A stretch of DNA of 64,000 nt from Devosia rhizoryzae (GTDB lineage: Bacteria > Pseudomonadota > Alphaproteobacteria > Rhizobiales > Devosiaceae): assembly GCF_016698665.1 (NCBI RefSeq), contig NZ_CP068046.1, positions 1,302,001 to 1,366,000 of the forward strand, read 5' to 3'. Under the pieces are notes generated by a model. That model was not told the DNA's origin, searched no databases, and worked only from the letters and a program-made list of their open reading frames with translations. Made by a program: the position numbers and the translations under genes. The first letter of the stretch is position 1; each line of letters begins with the position of its first letter. Below are positions 41,164-50,729 of the stretch, in pieces.

Positions 41164-43272
41164 GTGTCTAGACCCGAAACGCTTCAACCGCTGTTCCGTT
41201 CGCTCCATTCCATCAAAGGCGTGGGCGACAAGCTGGCTGCGCTGCTGACGCGTTTCTTCGGCGCGCCCGAGGGTCAGGAGGCGATCGTCCTCGACATCCT
41301 GATGCACATGCCGTCGGGGGTCGTTGACCGGCGGCGTCAGGTCGGCATTGCCGAAGCCTACATGAACCAGGTGGTGACCCTACGCCTCCATATCGACCGG
41401 CACCAACCGCCGCCGCGCGGCAAACCCCACATTCCGCACCGGGTTTTCGCTCACGATGAGACTGGGGACATCAGCCTCGTCTTCTTTCGTGCGCAAGGCG
41501 GCTGGGTCGAAAAGGCTTTGCCTGTTGGCGGAGAGCGATGGGTTTCAGGGCAGATTGCCTTCTTCAACGGCGAGAAGCAGATCACGCATCCCGACTACAT
41601 CGTCGAAGCCGACAAGTTCGCGACCCTACCCCTCGTGGAGCCGGTTTATCCGCTCACCAATGGCTTAAGCTCCAAGGCGCTTGCCAAGCTGGTCCGGCAG
41701 GCGGTCGATAGCGTCCCGGCCCTTCCCGAGTGGATTCCGGCAGAAACATTGTCGGGCTGCAAGTGGCCACCCTTTGCCGAGGCCATGCGGCAGGTGCATT
41801 TGCCGGACGATCCGGACCAGGGACAGCTTTGGTCCCCTGCCCGGCAGCGCTTGGCCTATGACGAATATCTTGCCGGGCAGATCACGCTTCAGCTTGTTCG
41901 CTCGAGCATGGTTTCGGCGCATGGCGTGGCGCGGCAGTTCAGCGGCAAACTCACCGACAAGGTTCGCAGCCTCTTGCCCTTCGAGCTGACCGAGGGACAA
42001 GAATTGGCGCTTGATGAAATACGCGTAGACCTTGCAGCGCCCGAGCGCATGTCGCGCTTGCTGCAGGGCGACGTCGGCTCGGGCAAGACTGTCGTGGCGC
42101 TGATGGCAATGGCCGCCATGGCGGAGAGCGGCGCCCAATCTGCATTGATGGCGCCAACCGAATTGCTGGCCTCCCAGCATTTCAGAACCATCCAGCCGAT
42201 CGCCGAAGAGGCGGGGCTCGGCATTGCGCTGCTCACCGGCAAAATGTCGGCGCCGGAACGGCGCGCCATCCGGGCTGGCCTGGCGGATGGAACGATCCAC
42301 ATCGCCGTTGGCACGCATGCGCTGTTCCAGTCGGATATCGAGTTCAAGGACCTGGGTCTTACGGTGGTCGACGAGCAGCATCGGTTCGGCGTGCACCAGC
42401 GCCTGGCGCTTTCCGACAAGGGCCGCCACACCGACCTTCTGGTGATGACCGCGACGCCGATACCGCGCACGCTGGTTCTGACGCATTTCGGCGACATGGC
42501 CGTCAGCGTGCTTCGGCAAAAGCCCAAGGGGCGACAGCCGATCGACACCGCCGTGCTTTCGATCGGGGACTACTCTCGCGTCGTCTCCCGGTTGCAGGCG
42601 CGATTGGCGGAGGGTGCGCAGGCGTATTGGGTTTGCCCCCTGGTCGAGGAAAGCGAGACATTGGACGTGGTCAGCGCCGAGGATCGCTTCGCCGAGCTGC
42701 GGCAGGTGTTCGGCGATCAGGTCGCCCTGGTGCATGGACGAATGTCGGCGGCGGCCAAGCAGGAGGTCATGGCGCGGTTCAAGGCCGACGAAATCAAGTT
42801 ACTGGTCGCGACGACGGTGATCGAGGTCGGGGTCGACGTGCCAAATGCCACAATCATGATCATCGAACATGCCGAACGCTTCGGCCTCGCGCAATTGCAT
42901 CAGCTGCGCGGACGGGTGGGCCGCGGATCGCAGCGCTCGGCTTGTCTGTTGCTGTTCAAGGACCCGCTGAGCGAAACCGCGCAGGCCCGGCTCGAGACGA
43001 TCAAGTCGACGGAAGACGGGTTCGAGATTGCCGAGAAGGATCTCGAACTACGTGGCCAGGGCGACCTGCTTGGCACGCGCCAGTCCGGCATGCCGGGCTA
43101 TCGGCTGGCCGTGCCGGATGTTCACCGGCACCTGCTGGAATTTGCCCATGACGACGCCAAGGCGCTGATGGAGCGCAACCCGGCGCTCGCCGGACCGGAC
43201 GGAGAAGCAGCGCGAACGCTGCTTTACCTGTTCCGCAAGGACCTCGCGCTTCCGCTGATCCGGGCCGGGTAA
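41164..43272 (+). CDS. recG: ATP-dependent DNA helicase RecG
   Basis: A 702-residue RecG, which remodels stalled replication forks and branched DNA. The wedge/OB part is in residues 50-160, Walker A is GDVGSGKT, the DExx box is reads VVDEQHRFG, and TATPIPRTL, RGRVGRGSQRSACLL and DLELRGQGDLLGTRQSG follow. The start is GTG at 41164. It abuts the convergent glmS stop with no gap. Confidence 0.97.
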   Translation: MSRPETLQPLFRSLHSIKGVGDKLAALLTRFFGAPEGQEAIVLDILMHMPSGVVDRRRQVGIAEAYMNQVVTLRLHIDRHQPPPRGKPHIPHRVFAHDETGDISLVFFRAQGGWVEKALPVGGERWVSGQIAFFNGEKQITHPDYIVEADKFATLPLVEPVYPLTNGLSSKALAKLVRQAVDSVPALPEWIPAETLSGCKWPPFAEAMRQVHLPDDPDQGQLWSPARQRLAYDEYLAGQITLQLVRSSMVSAHGVARQFSGKLTDKVRSLLPFELTEGQELALDEIRVDLAAPERMSRLLQGDVGSGKTVVALMAMAAMAESGAQSALMAPTELLASQHFRTIQPIAEEAGLGIALLTGKMSAPERRAIRAGLADGTIHIAVGTHALFQSDIEFKDLGLTVVDEQHRFGVHQRLALSDKGRHTDLLVMTATPIPRTLVLTHFGDMAVSVLRQKPKGRQPIDTAVLSIGDYSRVVSRLQARLAEGAQAYWVCPLVEESETLDVVSAEDRFAELRQVFGDQVALVHGRMSAAAKQEVMARFKADEIKLLVATTVIEVGVDVPNATIMIIEHAERFGLAQLHQLRGRVGRGSQRSACLLLFKDPLSETAQARLETIKSTEDGFEIAEKDLELRGQGDLLGTRQSGMPGYRLAVPDVHRHLLEFAHDDAKALMERNPALAGPDGEAARTLLYLFRKDLALPLIRAG

Positions 43273-45099
43273 CTATTCCACCGTCACGGACTTTGCGAGG
43301 TTGCGCGGCTGGTCGACGTCGGTGCCCATGAACACGGCCGTGTGGTAGGCCAGAAGCTGCACCGGAATGGTGGCGAGGATCGGTGCCACGAAGGGGTGGA
43401 CATGCGGAATCTCGATGATGTCGGCGACACCGTGCCCCACCGTCTTGGCGCCTTCGGCATCGGTGATAAGGATGATCTTGCCGCCTCGGGCCGCGACTTC
43501 CTGCATGTTGGAAAGGGTCTTGTCGACCAGCTCGTCGGAGGGGGCAACGACGATCACCGGCATGGCTTCATCGACGAGCGCGATCGGACCGTGCTTGAGC
43601 TCGCCAGCGGCATAGCCCTCGGCATGAATGTAGCTAATTTCCTTGAGCTTCAGCGCGCCTTCCATGGCAACCGGGAACATCGGGCCGCGACCGAGATAGA
43701 GCACGTCCTTTGCCTTGGAGAGGCGCTTGGAAATGTCCATGATCTGCGTTTCGGCCGAAAGTGCCTGCGACACGGCCGAAGGCAGCGCCGTCAAGGCGCG
43801 GACCAGCTCTGCTTCTTGCTCTGGTGAGATGACACCGCGAGCGCGGCCGGCGGCTACTGCAAGACTGGCCAGGGCGGTCAGCTGTGCCGTCAATGCCTTG
43901 GTTGATGCAACGCCGATTTCGGGGCCGCAGAGGATCGGGAAGACGACGCCGGATTCGCGGGCAATCGTAGATTCCAGCGTATTGACGAGGCTCGCGACAT
44001 GCTGGCCCTGCCCGGCGCAGTAGCGCAGCGCGGCGAGCGTATCTGCAGTTTCGCCCGACTGGGAGATAAAGAGCGACAGGCCGCCCTTTTCCATCGGCGG
44101 CTCGCGGTAGCGGAATTCGGACGCGACATCTATGTCCACCGGCAGGCGCGCATAGCGCTCGAACCAGTACTTGGCGACCGCCCCGGCATAATAGGCCGTG
44201 CCGCAGGCGCTCATGGTGAGACGCGTCAGCTCGGCGAAATTGAAGGGCAGAACCTCGCGCAGCGCGACCTGCTCGGCGCCCATGTCCACATAGTGGCTGA
44301 GCGTGTGCGAGATGGTCTCGGGCTGCTCGTAGATTTCCTTGGCCATGAAGTGGCGGTGATTGCCCTTGTCCACCAGAAGGGCCGAGGCCTGCGATACCAT
44401 CTGCTCGCGCTGCACCAGCGCATCCTGGCCATCGCGGATGGTAACGCCATTGGGCGTGATCAGGGCCCAGTCGCCATCCTCAAGATACGTCAGGCGCGAG
44501 GTGAAGGGCGCCAGCGCCATGGCGTCGGAGCCGAGATACATCTCCGTTGCGCCATAGCCGACAGCGAGCGGCGCACCATGGCGCGCGGCGATCAGCAGCC
44601 CATTTTCGCCCTTGAACATGAAGGCGAGCGCGAAGGCACCCTTGAGCACTTTCAGCGTGCGGGCGACCGCCAATTCGGGGTCGGCGCCGCGATCCAGCTC
44701 GCGTGTCGCCCAGAGCGCGACGGATTCCGTGTCGGTCTGCGACGTTGGCCGGTAGCCATCCTTGGCAAGGTCGGTCAGCAGCTCCCGGAAATTTTCGATA
44801 ATGCCGTTATGGACGACGGCGACGCGGTCGGTGGCATGTGGATGAGCATTGGTTTCGGTCGGGGCGCCGTGGGTGGCCCAGCGAGTGTGGCCGATGCCAA
44901 TATTGCCATCAAGCGGCAGCATGCCGAGCTTGGTGACGAGGTTGCCAAGTTTGCCTTCGGCGCGGCGCCGCGCGATGGTGCCGCTTTCAAGCGTTGCGAC
45001 ACCGGCGCTGTCATAGCCGCGATATTCGAGGCGCTTCAGCGCATCCACCAAACGACCGGCAACGGGTGCATCGCCGACGATGCCAACAATTCCGCACAT
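43273..45099 (-). CDS. glmS: Glutamine--fructose-6-phosphate aminotransferase
   Basis: A 608-residue enzyme that makes glucosamine-6-phosphate for peptidoglycan and LPS. MCGIVGIVG has the N-terminal nucleophile Cys2, RLEYRGYDSAG and GHTRWATHG are the glutaminase motifs, and two SIS domains follow (SACGTAYYAG, ISQSGETADT), ending in NLAKSVTVE. It starts one base after the glmU stop, which leaves no room for a glmS ribozyme. Confidence 0.97.
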   Translation of the reverse strand: MCGIVGIVGDAPVAGRLVDALKRLEYRGYDSAGVATLESGTIARRRAEGKLGNLVTKLGMLPLDGNIGIGHTRWATHGAPTETNAHPHATDRVAVVHNGIIENFRELLTDLAKDGYRPTSQTDTESVALWATRELDRGADPELAVARTLKVLKGAFALAFMFKGENGLLIAARHGAPLAVGYGATEMYLGSDAMALAPFTSRLTYLEDGDWALITPNGVTIRDGQDALVQREQMVSQASALLVDKGNHRHFMAKEIYEQPETISHTLSHYVDMGAEQVALREVLPFNFAELTRLTMSACGTAYYAGAVAKYWFERYARLPVDIDVASEFRYREPPMEKGGLSLFISQSGETADTLAALRYCAGQGQHVASLVNTLESTIARESGVVFPILCGPEIGVASTKALTAQLTALASLAVAAGRARGVISPEQEAELVRALTALPSAVSQALSAETQIMDISKRLSKAKDVLYLGRGPMFPVAMEGALKLKEISYIHAEGYAAGELKHGPIALVDEAMPVIVVAPSDELVDKTLSNMQEVAARGGKIILITDAEGAKTVGHGVADIIEIPHVHPFVAPILATIPVQLLAYHTAVFMGTDVDQPRNLAKSVTVE

Positions 45100-45100
45100 G

Positions 45101-46453
45101 TTATTTTCCCTTCGCCGCTTTCTTGGCCAGCGCCTTTTCGCGCAGCTTGGGCGCGTAGCCCGCCTTGTTTTCCTGGCGCGCCCGGCCCAAAGCCAGGGCA
45201 TCTACCGGCACGTCCTTGGTGATGACGCTCCCTGACGCCGTATAGGCGCCATCGCCGATCGTCACGGGAGCGACCAGCGAAGCGTTCGAGCCGATGAAGA
45301 CGTTGTCGCCGATCACCGTCTTGTCCTTGTTCACGCCGTCATAGTTACAGGTAATGGTGCCTGCGCCGATATTGGTTTTTTCTCCGATCTCCGCGTCGCC
45401 GAGATAGGTCAGGTGCCCGGCCTTTGTGCCGGCGCCGATCCTCGACTTCTTGACCTCGACGAAATTGCCCAGATGGACGTTGGGCCCGATGTCGGCACCG
45501 CCGCGGATGCGGGCAAAGGGGCCGATCGAGGCGCCTTCCCCGATCACCACGTCTTCGATATCGCAGAAGGCGCGGATCTCTACATTGGAGGCAATCTTGA
45601 CGCCCGGGCCGAAGACCACATTGGGAAAGATGGTGACGTCGCGGGCGACCTCAGTGTCCCACGAGAACCAGACGCTTTGCGGATCGCGAAGGGTGACGCC
45701 GGCCTTCATAAAGTCGTCGCGGCGCAGCGACTGAAACTGCGCTTCGGCTGCGGCAAGGCGCGAGCGGTCGTCGACGCCCATGACTTCTCCGGCGTCGGCC
45801 TCGATGAACTCGACACGCCTGCCATCGGCATTGGCCAGTTCCACGGCATCGGTGAGGTAGTACTCGCCCTTGGCATTCTTGTTATCAATGCGGTCGATGA
45901 TGCCGCGCAATGCGTCGGCGCGGAAGCCGATAATACCAGAATTGGCGAGGCCGATCTTGCGCTCTTCCTCGGTCGCGTCGCGGTGTTCGCGGATCGCCAG
46001 AAGCCGCCCGCCTTCGGTAAGCAGACGGCCAAGATTGGTCGGATCTTCGGGCCGGTAGCCAACAACGACGATATCGGCGCCGGCGTCGAGACGGCTGGTG
46101 ATGGCGTCGACCGTGCGGCTCGAAACCAGCGGATTGTCGGCATAGAGAACGACAACATGGCCTTCAGCCGCCTCATAGGCCTCGCGGGCCTGGCGCACGG
46201 CGTGCCCGGTGCCGAGGCGATCCAGCTGGCTGAAGAAGCGCGTCCCCGAGCGGTGGCGGGAGACCTCCGCCTGCACCGCTTCATGGTTGGGTCCGACGAC
46301 GACGCAGATGTCGGTCGCGCCCGACTTCAGGGCTGTGCGCATGACGTGCCCGACCATCGGTAGTCCACCGACTGGATGGAGCACTTTTGGCAAGGCAGAC
46401 TGCATTCGCGTCCCCTCGCCGGCGGCGAGAATGATGGAAAGCAGCTCAACCAT
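45101..46453 (-). CDS. glmU: Bifunctional GlmU (uridyltransferase/acetyltransferase)
   Basis: A 450-residue enzyme that acetylates glucosamine-1-phosphate and forms UDP-GlcNAc. The uridyltransferase domain begins LAAGEGTRMQSALPKVLHP (key part GEGTRM). YADNPLVS is the metal-binding loop with the Asp. The C-terminal half shows left-handed beta-helix hexapeptides (IGPFARI, IGPNVHLGNFVEVKKSRI) and the catalytic-site region GHLTYLGDAEIG. The Lys/Ala-rich tail is normal. It forms an operon with glmS. Confidence 0.97.
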   Translation of the reverse strand: MVELLSIILAAGEGTRMQSALPKVLHPVGGLPMVGHVMRTALKSGATDICVVVGPNHEAVQAEVSRHRSGTRFFSQLDRLGTGHAVRQAREAYEAAEGHVVVLYADNPLVSSRTVDAITSRLDAGADIVVVGYRPEDPTNLGRLLTEGGRLLAIREHRDATEEERKIGLANSGIIGFRADALRGIIDRIDNKNAKGEYYLTDAVELANADGRRVEFIEADAGEVMGVDDRSRLAAAEAQFQSLRRDDFMKAGVTLRDPQSVWFSWDTEVARDVTIFPNVVFGPGVKIASNVEIRAFCDIEDVVIGEGASIGPFARIRGGADIGPNVHLGNFVEVKKSRIGAGTKAGHLTYLGDAEIGEKTNIGAGTITCNYDGVNKDKTVIGDNVFIGSNASLVAPVTIGDGAYTASGSVITKDVPVDALALGRARQENKAGYAPKLREKALAKKAAKGK

Positions 46454-46590
46454 GGTCGTGTCTCCGGCACGCAGGCATTTCTGCCAGCATTTCTACAAAT
46501 ATATGGCAGCCAAGAGTTGGCGAATGGATAACAAAGAGACAACTCTAGCCCAGGCAGAATGCGATTCGGGCGACTCTCAGGATTTGTGGC

Positions 46591-47385
46591 TTGGCTAAAG
46601 CATCCGAACAGTTCCGGCAATCGGACGTCACCCTTTGGGGTGTGGTGGCGTTGCTACTGGCTGGGCTCGCCGTGTTCGGGTCCAATATTTCGCTGCTGGT
46701 GCCGCAGTCGATCATTGGCGGCCTGCATCAGCCGCGCGTTGCTGGCGCATCGATTGAAACGCTGCGGCAGGAAGTGGCGCGGCTGCAGAACGAGACCGGG
46801 CAGTTGCGGCGCGACAATGACCTCTTGGTCAGCCGCTTCACGCTGCAGGAGCGCAGCAGCACCGAGATCGTCCGGCGCGTTGGCGCACTCGAAGTCAGCG
46901 TCCCCAAGCTGCTCGAAGCAATCCCCGAGACGGCACTGGTCGATCGGCAGAACCTCACCGCTTCTATCGGCACCAACCAAGTGCTGACCTTTGATGCAGA
47001 TGGCGGCTCGGTGGCGGTCCGCCAGACGCCCCTGCCCGGCCTGGCGCCTTCGCCGAACCTTGACCAGCCGCTGCCAGCAACGGTGGAGCAGGTTGCTGCG
47101 CTCGAAGCGCCCGAGCGCGTCGGCTATGGCATTGCCATCGGCGCTGCCGTGCCGGAGACGGAGACTGCGGCGCTCTGGACGGATTTGACCGTCAAGCTTG
47201 GGCCTTTGCTGTTCGGCCTTTCGCCGGTCGTTGCCGACGAAACCGATGGCGACGGCAAGCGCATCGTGGTCGGTCCGATCACCGAACTTGCCGAGGCAAG
47301 AGCGCTTTGTGAGCGCTTCGAGCGCGTCTCCATTGCCTGCATGCCGGCACCTTACGACGGCGTGCCTTTGAGCCAGCCGGAATAA
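46591..47385 (+). CDS. Single-pass membrane protein with coiled coil and SPOR-like C-terminus
   Basis: A 264-residue protein with a cytoplasmic N-terminus, one membrane segment (WGVVALLLAGLAVFGSNIS), a periplasmic coiled coil (SIETLRQEVARLQNETGQLRR, residues 50-80), a linker, and a C-terminal segment (KRIVVGPITELAEARALCERF) resembling a SPOR fold. SPOR domains bind denuded peptidoglycan at division sites, so a cell-wall role is possible. The assignment rests on the VGP and AEARAL elements and is tentative. The start is TTG at 46591. Confidence 0.75.
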   Translation: MAKASEQFRQSDVTLWGVVALLLAGLAVFGSNISLLVPQSIIGGLHQPRVAGASIETLRQEVARLQNETGQLRRDNDLLVSRFTLQERSSTEIVRRVGALEVSVPKLLEAIPETALVDRQNLTASIGTNQVLTFDADGGSVAVRQTPLPGLAPSPNLDQPLPATVEQVAALEAPERVGYGIAIGAAVPETETAALWTDLTVKLGPLLFGLSPVVADETDGDGKRIVVGPITELAEARALCERFERVSIACMPAPYDGVPLSQPE

Positions 47386-47459
47386 GCGGCCAAGGCGGTT
47401 GACACCGGACCAAGTCCGGCTATGTTCCGCCGCGACGCCATAGGGCGTGTTCAGCGTGC

Positions 47460-47534
47460 GCGCCGGTAGCTCAGTGGTAGAGCATTCGACTTTTAATCGA
47501 ATGGTCCTGGGTTCGAATCCCAGCCGGCGTACCA
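47460..47534 (+). tRNA. tRNA-Lys (anticodon TTT)
   Basis: A 75-base tRNA. The acceptor GCGCCGG pairs with CCGGCGT (one G-U pair), the discriminator is A and the CCA is encoded. The anticodon loop CTTTTAA has anticodon TTT. T-arm GGTTCGAATCC is present. Confidence 0.97.
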
Positions 47535-47555
47535 CCTGATTTCCCGTTTCCCGCC

Positions 47556-47741
47556 ATGCATCCGGAATTGGCAGAACCCGTTCCCCGAGCAATGACGCAC
47601 GACCCCGACCCCTATGCCGATCTCGATTACCGCGCCGATGCCCGCGAACTCTCCGAAGAGTTTCGCAAGCCCGTGCGCGTGCTGCTGGCGCGACGGCCGA
47701 CGAAACCCGCGCGGCACAGACCGGCACGCAATAGCGTTTGA
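47556..47741 (+). CDS. Small hypothetical protein after tRNA-Lys
   Basis: A 61-codon frame starting 22 bases after tRNA-Lys; an internal ATG at 47592 would leave 49 residues. The product is acidic at first (DPDPYADLDYRADARELSEEF) and basic at the end (RRPTKPARHRPARNS). Third positions are GC-rich as in real genes. No family is recognised, and it may be chance. Confidence 0.42.
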   Translation: MHPELAEPVPRAMTHDPDPYADLDYRADARELSEEFRKPVRVLLARRPTKPARHRPARNSV

Positions 47742-47793
47742 GAATCAGCCTGGCCTCGTAATATCGGCTAGGGCCACGCCAGGGGGATAAGGC

Positions 47794-48321
47794 ATGTCAA
47801 AGGATACGACGGACCTGCTCAAGGTCCTTGCCATCACGCTGGTGCTGTTCGCAGCGACGACGTTGGTGATGCTCTATGGCATCGCCTTGTTGGCACAATA
47901 CGGCGCCAATCTGCCCATGGTGGGCTCCCTGCCGCTCAACGCGCCGCCGGAGCTGATACCGCTTCTGGCCGACAGCCGGGTATTCACGACCCTTGCGGCT
48001 GTTCATGTCACCGCCACTGGCCTCGCGCTTATTGTGGCGATCGGCATGTTGGACATGGCGCTCCTGATCACCGCCAAGGCCGTGGCCGTCGTCATCGCAG
48101 CGCTCCTGGGCTTTGCCCTCGGCCACATGATCTATTTGCAGCTGACCGAAAACACGCAGCTCAATCTCAATCCGCTGCTGCCGTCGCTCGTAGCCCTGAT
48201 CGGCTTTCTGGTGCTGTCGACGGTGCTCGCGGTTGCGGCCTTGCGAGGCCTAGGTAATCTGAGGTTCGTCGTTGGCCTCGGTCTTGTGGTCCTTGGGCCG
48301 GTGCTTCTGGTCTGGCTCTAG
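47794..48321 (+). CDS. Four-helix integral membrane protein
   Basis: A 175-residue, almost entirely hydrophobic protein. Segments lie near residues 10-33 (LAITLVLFAATTLVMLYGI), 67-92, 94-115 and 125-150, with a fifth at the end (VVGLGLVVLGPVLLVWL). No charged pore or motif is evident, and no family is recognised. It overlaps the convergent map gene by 4 bases. Confidence 0.75.
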   Translation: MSKDTTDLLKVLAITLVLFAATTLVMLYGIALLAQYGANLPMVGSLPLNAPPELIPLLADSRVFTTLAAVHVTATGLALIVAIGMLDMALLITAKAVAVVIAALLGFALGHMIYLQLTENTQLNLNPLLPSLVALIGFLVLSTVLAVAALRGLGNLRFVVGLGLVVLGPVLLVWL

Positions 48322-49073
48322 GCCGCCAGGGTCACGACCAGGGCCCCGCGTGGCGTCGCAACGATGGTGTGCTCGTACTGGACGCAAGGGGCCATGGGAT
48401 CGGCCACCAGCGTCCACTCGTCATCTTCCGATTTCTGCTCGGCATACTTGCCGCCCAGCGACAGAAAGGGTTCGATGGTGAAGACAAGCCCGTCGGAGAT
48501 CTTTCGACGTTCGGAGCGGTCGGGCCAGGTCGGGATTTCACCCGGCTGGTCGTGGAGGCTGTCCCCAACCCCGTGACTCGCTAGGTTCTGGATCAGCGTA
48601 TAGCCGCCGCGCTTGGCAACCTTGCCGATAGCAGTGCCGATATCGGCGAGCGGCGCGCCCGACTTGACCGCACCGATGCCAGCCCACATCGCCTTCTTGC
48701 CATCGCGGCAAAGCGTTTCAAGACGGCGATCCACCTTGCCGAGGATAAAGGACGCGCCGCAATCGGCGAAGACCCCGTCCTTGGCGGCCGACACGTCGAT
48801 ATTGACGAGATCGCCATCTTTGAGCACCCGGTCTCCCGGAATGCCATGGGCAATTTCTTCGTTGACCGAAATGCAGGTGTGGCCGGGAAAGTCATAAGTC
48901 AGAATCGGTGCCGAGACGGCCCCATTCTCTGCCAGGATCTTTGCGCCGATCTCGTCGAGCTCCGCCGTGGTCATGCCGACGCGCATGGCGGAGGCCATGG
49001 TGTCGCGCGCCACGGCGCAGATGCGGCCGATGGCCTTGAGCTTTTCGAGCTGTTCTTCGGTGGTGATGGTCAA
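48318..49073 (-). CDS. map: Methionine aminopeptidase, type I
   Basis: A 251-residue enzyme that removes N-terminal methionine. The metal ligands are all present: Asp in VNIDVSA, Asp in VFADCGAS, His in LASHGVG, Glu in FTIEPFL and Glu in QYEHTI. The TTG at 49073 begins the normal N-terminus (TITTEEQLEKLKAIG), four bases after the pgi stop; upstream in-frame codons lie inside pgi in another frame. Together with pgi and tgt it ends a long minus-strand run. Confidence 0.95.
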   Translation of the reverse strand: MTITTEEQLEKLKAIGRICAVARDTMASAMRVGMTTAELDEIGAKILAENGAVSAPILTYDFPGHTCISVNEEIAHGIPGDRVLKDGDLVNIDVSAAKDGVFADCGASFILGKVDRRLETLCRDGKKAMWAGIGAVKSGAPLADIGTAIGKVAKRGGYTLIQNLASHGVGDSLHDQPGEIPTWPDRSERRKISDGLVFTIEPFLSLGGKYAEQKSEDDEWTLVADPMAPCVQYEHTIVATPRGALVVTLAA

Positions 49074-49077
49074 GCGC

Positions 49078-50718
49078 TCAGGCCTTATTGGCGAGGTAGT
49101 ATTTGAGAAGGCCCTGGGTCGAGCTGTCGTGGTCTTCGCCAGTCGCCTCGCCCTGGACCTTAGGCAGCAAAGCTTTGGCCAGTTGCTTGCCCAGTTCCAC
49201 GCCCCACTGGTCATAGGAATTGACGTTCCAGATGACGCCCTGGACGAAGACCTTGTGCTCGTAGAGCGCGATCAGCGAGCCTAGCACCTCCGGCGTTAGC
49301 TGCTTGTAGAACAGCGTATTGGACGGACGATTGCCGGGGAACACCTTGTGCGGGGCCAGTTCCTTGATATGGTGCTTGTCGAGGCCCTGGGCTTCAAGTT
49401 CGGCAACGACTTCGGCCTTGGTCTTGCCCAGCATCAGCGCTTCCGATTGCGCAAGGACATTGGCCACCAGCTTGTCATGATGCGGCGGCAGCTGTTCGTG
49501 CGGCTGCGCGGCGATCAGGAAATCAGCGGGAATGACGTCGGTGCCCTGATGGATCAGCTGGTAGAAGGCGTGCTGGCCATTGGTGCCCGGCTCGCCCCAA
49601 ACGATGGGGCCGGTCGACCACTCAACCTTCTTGCCGGCAAGGGTCACGGACTTGCCGTTCGATTCCATGTCCTGCTGCTGCAAATAGGCGGCAAAGCGGC
49701 TGAGGCGTTGGTCGTAGGGAAGGACGGCGTGGGTCGAAAAGCCCCAGGCATTGCGATACCAGACGCCCAGAACGGCCATGATGACCGGCAGGTTCTCCTC
49801 GAGCGGCGCCGTGAGGAAGTGCCGGTCCATGGCGTCGGCGCCCTGAAGGAACTTCTCGAAATTGTCGTAGCCGACAGCCAGCGCGATCGGCAGGCCAATG
49901 GCCGACCAGACCGAATAGCGGCCGCCGACCCAGTCCCAGAAGCCGAAGATGCGGTCTTCACGGATGCCGAACTTGGCGCATGCTTCGAGGTTGGTCGAGA
50001 CCGCAGCAAAGTGGTTGGGCACCGCCTCTTCACCCAGCGTGTCGGCGATCCATTCGCGCGCCGAATGGGCGTTGGTCATGGTTTCGTCGGTGGTGAAGGT
50101 CTTGGACGCGACGATAAACAGCGTCTTCTTAGGATCAAGGCGCTTCAGCGTATCGTGGATATGTGCGCCATCGACGTTGGAAACGTAATGCGCGCGCAGG
50201 TCGGCGCGGGTATAGGGTTCGAGCGCCAGCGTCACCATGGCGGGGCCGAGATCGGAACCACCGATGCCGATATTGACGATGTCGGTGAACTGCTCGCCAC
50301 CGTGGCCGCGGATCTGGCCGGAACGGACGGCATCGGTGTAGTTGGCGATGGCCTTAAGCACAGCCCGCACGTCGGGCATCACGTCCTTGCCGTCGACCGG
50401 CACTGGCTGATTGCCCTGGTAGCGCAGCGCCATGTGCATGACGGCGCGATTTTCGGTAATGTTGATGTGCTCGCCTTCGCACATCTGGTCGCGCCGCTCC
50501 TCTACTCCGGCCGCGCGGGCCAGGTCGAACAAGGCGTCCATCACCTCTTCGTCGATGCGGTTCTTGGAATAATCGAGAAGGATTCCGGCGCCGCTGGCCG
50601 AAAAGCGCTGAAAGCGGTTGGGGTCCTCGGCGAACATTTCGCGCATCGTCGTCTTGTTGATGCGCTTCCGCTGCCCTTCGAGCGGGATGAGTTCGTCGCC
50701 GCGTGAGCTCTTGGCCAT
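49078..50718 (-). CDS. pgi: Glucose-6-phosphate isomerase
   Basis: A 546-residue enzyme of sugar-phosphate metabolism. [38 protein letters not shown] and the C-terminal signature [11 protein letters not shown] are all intact. The ATG is at 50718. It lies 11 bases downstream of tgt and 4 bases upstream of map. Full family length. Confidence 0.97.
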   Translation of the reverse strand: MAKSSRGDELIPLEGQRKRINKTTMREMFAEDPNRFQRFSASGAGILLDYSKNRIDEEVMDALFDLARAAGVEERRDQMCEGEHINITENRAVMHMALRYQGNQPVPVDGKDVMPDVRAVLKAIANYTDAVRSGQIRGHGGEQFTDIVNIGIGGSDLGPAMVTLALEPYTRADLRAHYVSNVDGAHIHDTLKRLDPKKTLFIVASKTFTTDETMTNAHSAREWIADTLGEEAVPNHFAAVSTNLEACAKFGIREDRIFGFWDWVGGRYSVWSAIGLPIALAVGYDNFEKFLQGADAMDRHFLTAPLEENLPVIMAVLGVWYRNAWGFSTHAVLPYDQRLSRFAAYLQQQDMESNGKSVTLAGKKVEWSTGPIVWGEPGTNGQHAFYQLIHQGTDVIPADFLIAAQPHEQLPPHHDKLVANVLAQSEALMLGKTKAEVVAELEAQGLDKHHIKELAPHKVFPGNRPSNTLFYKQLTPEVLGSLIALYEHKVFVQGVIWNVNSYDQWGVELGKQLAKALLPKVQGEATGEDHDSSTQGLLKYYLANKA

Positions 50719-50729
50719 AGCTATGTTCC

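Noticed and set aside
45099..45103. glmS ribozyme
   Set aside because: glmU ends one base before glmS, so there is no leader that could hold it.
49348..50706. Long plus-strand open frame opposite pgi
   Set aside because: Antisense shadow of pgi; composition bias of reversed GC-rich codons and no motif.
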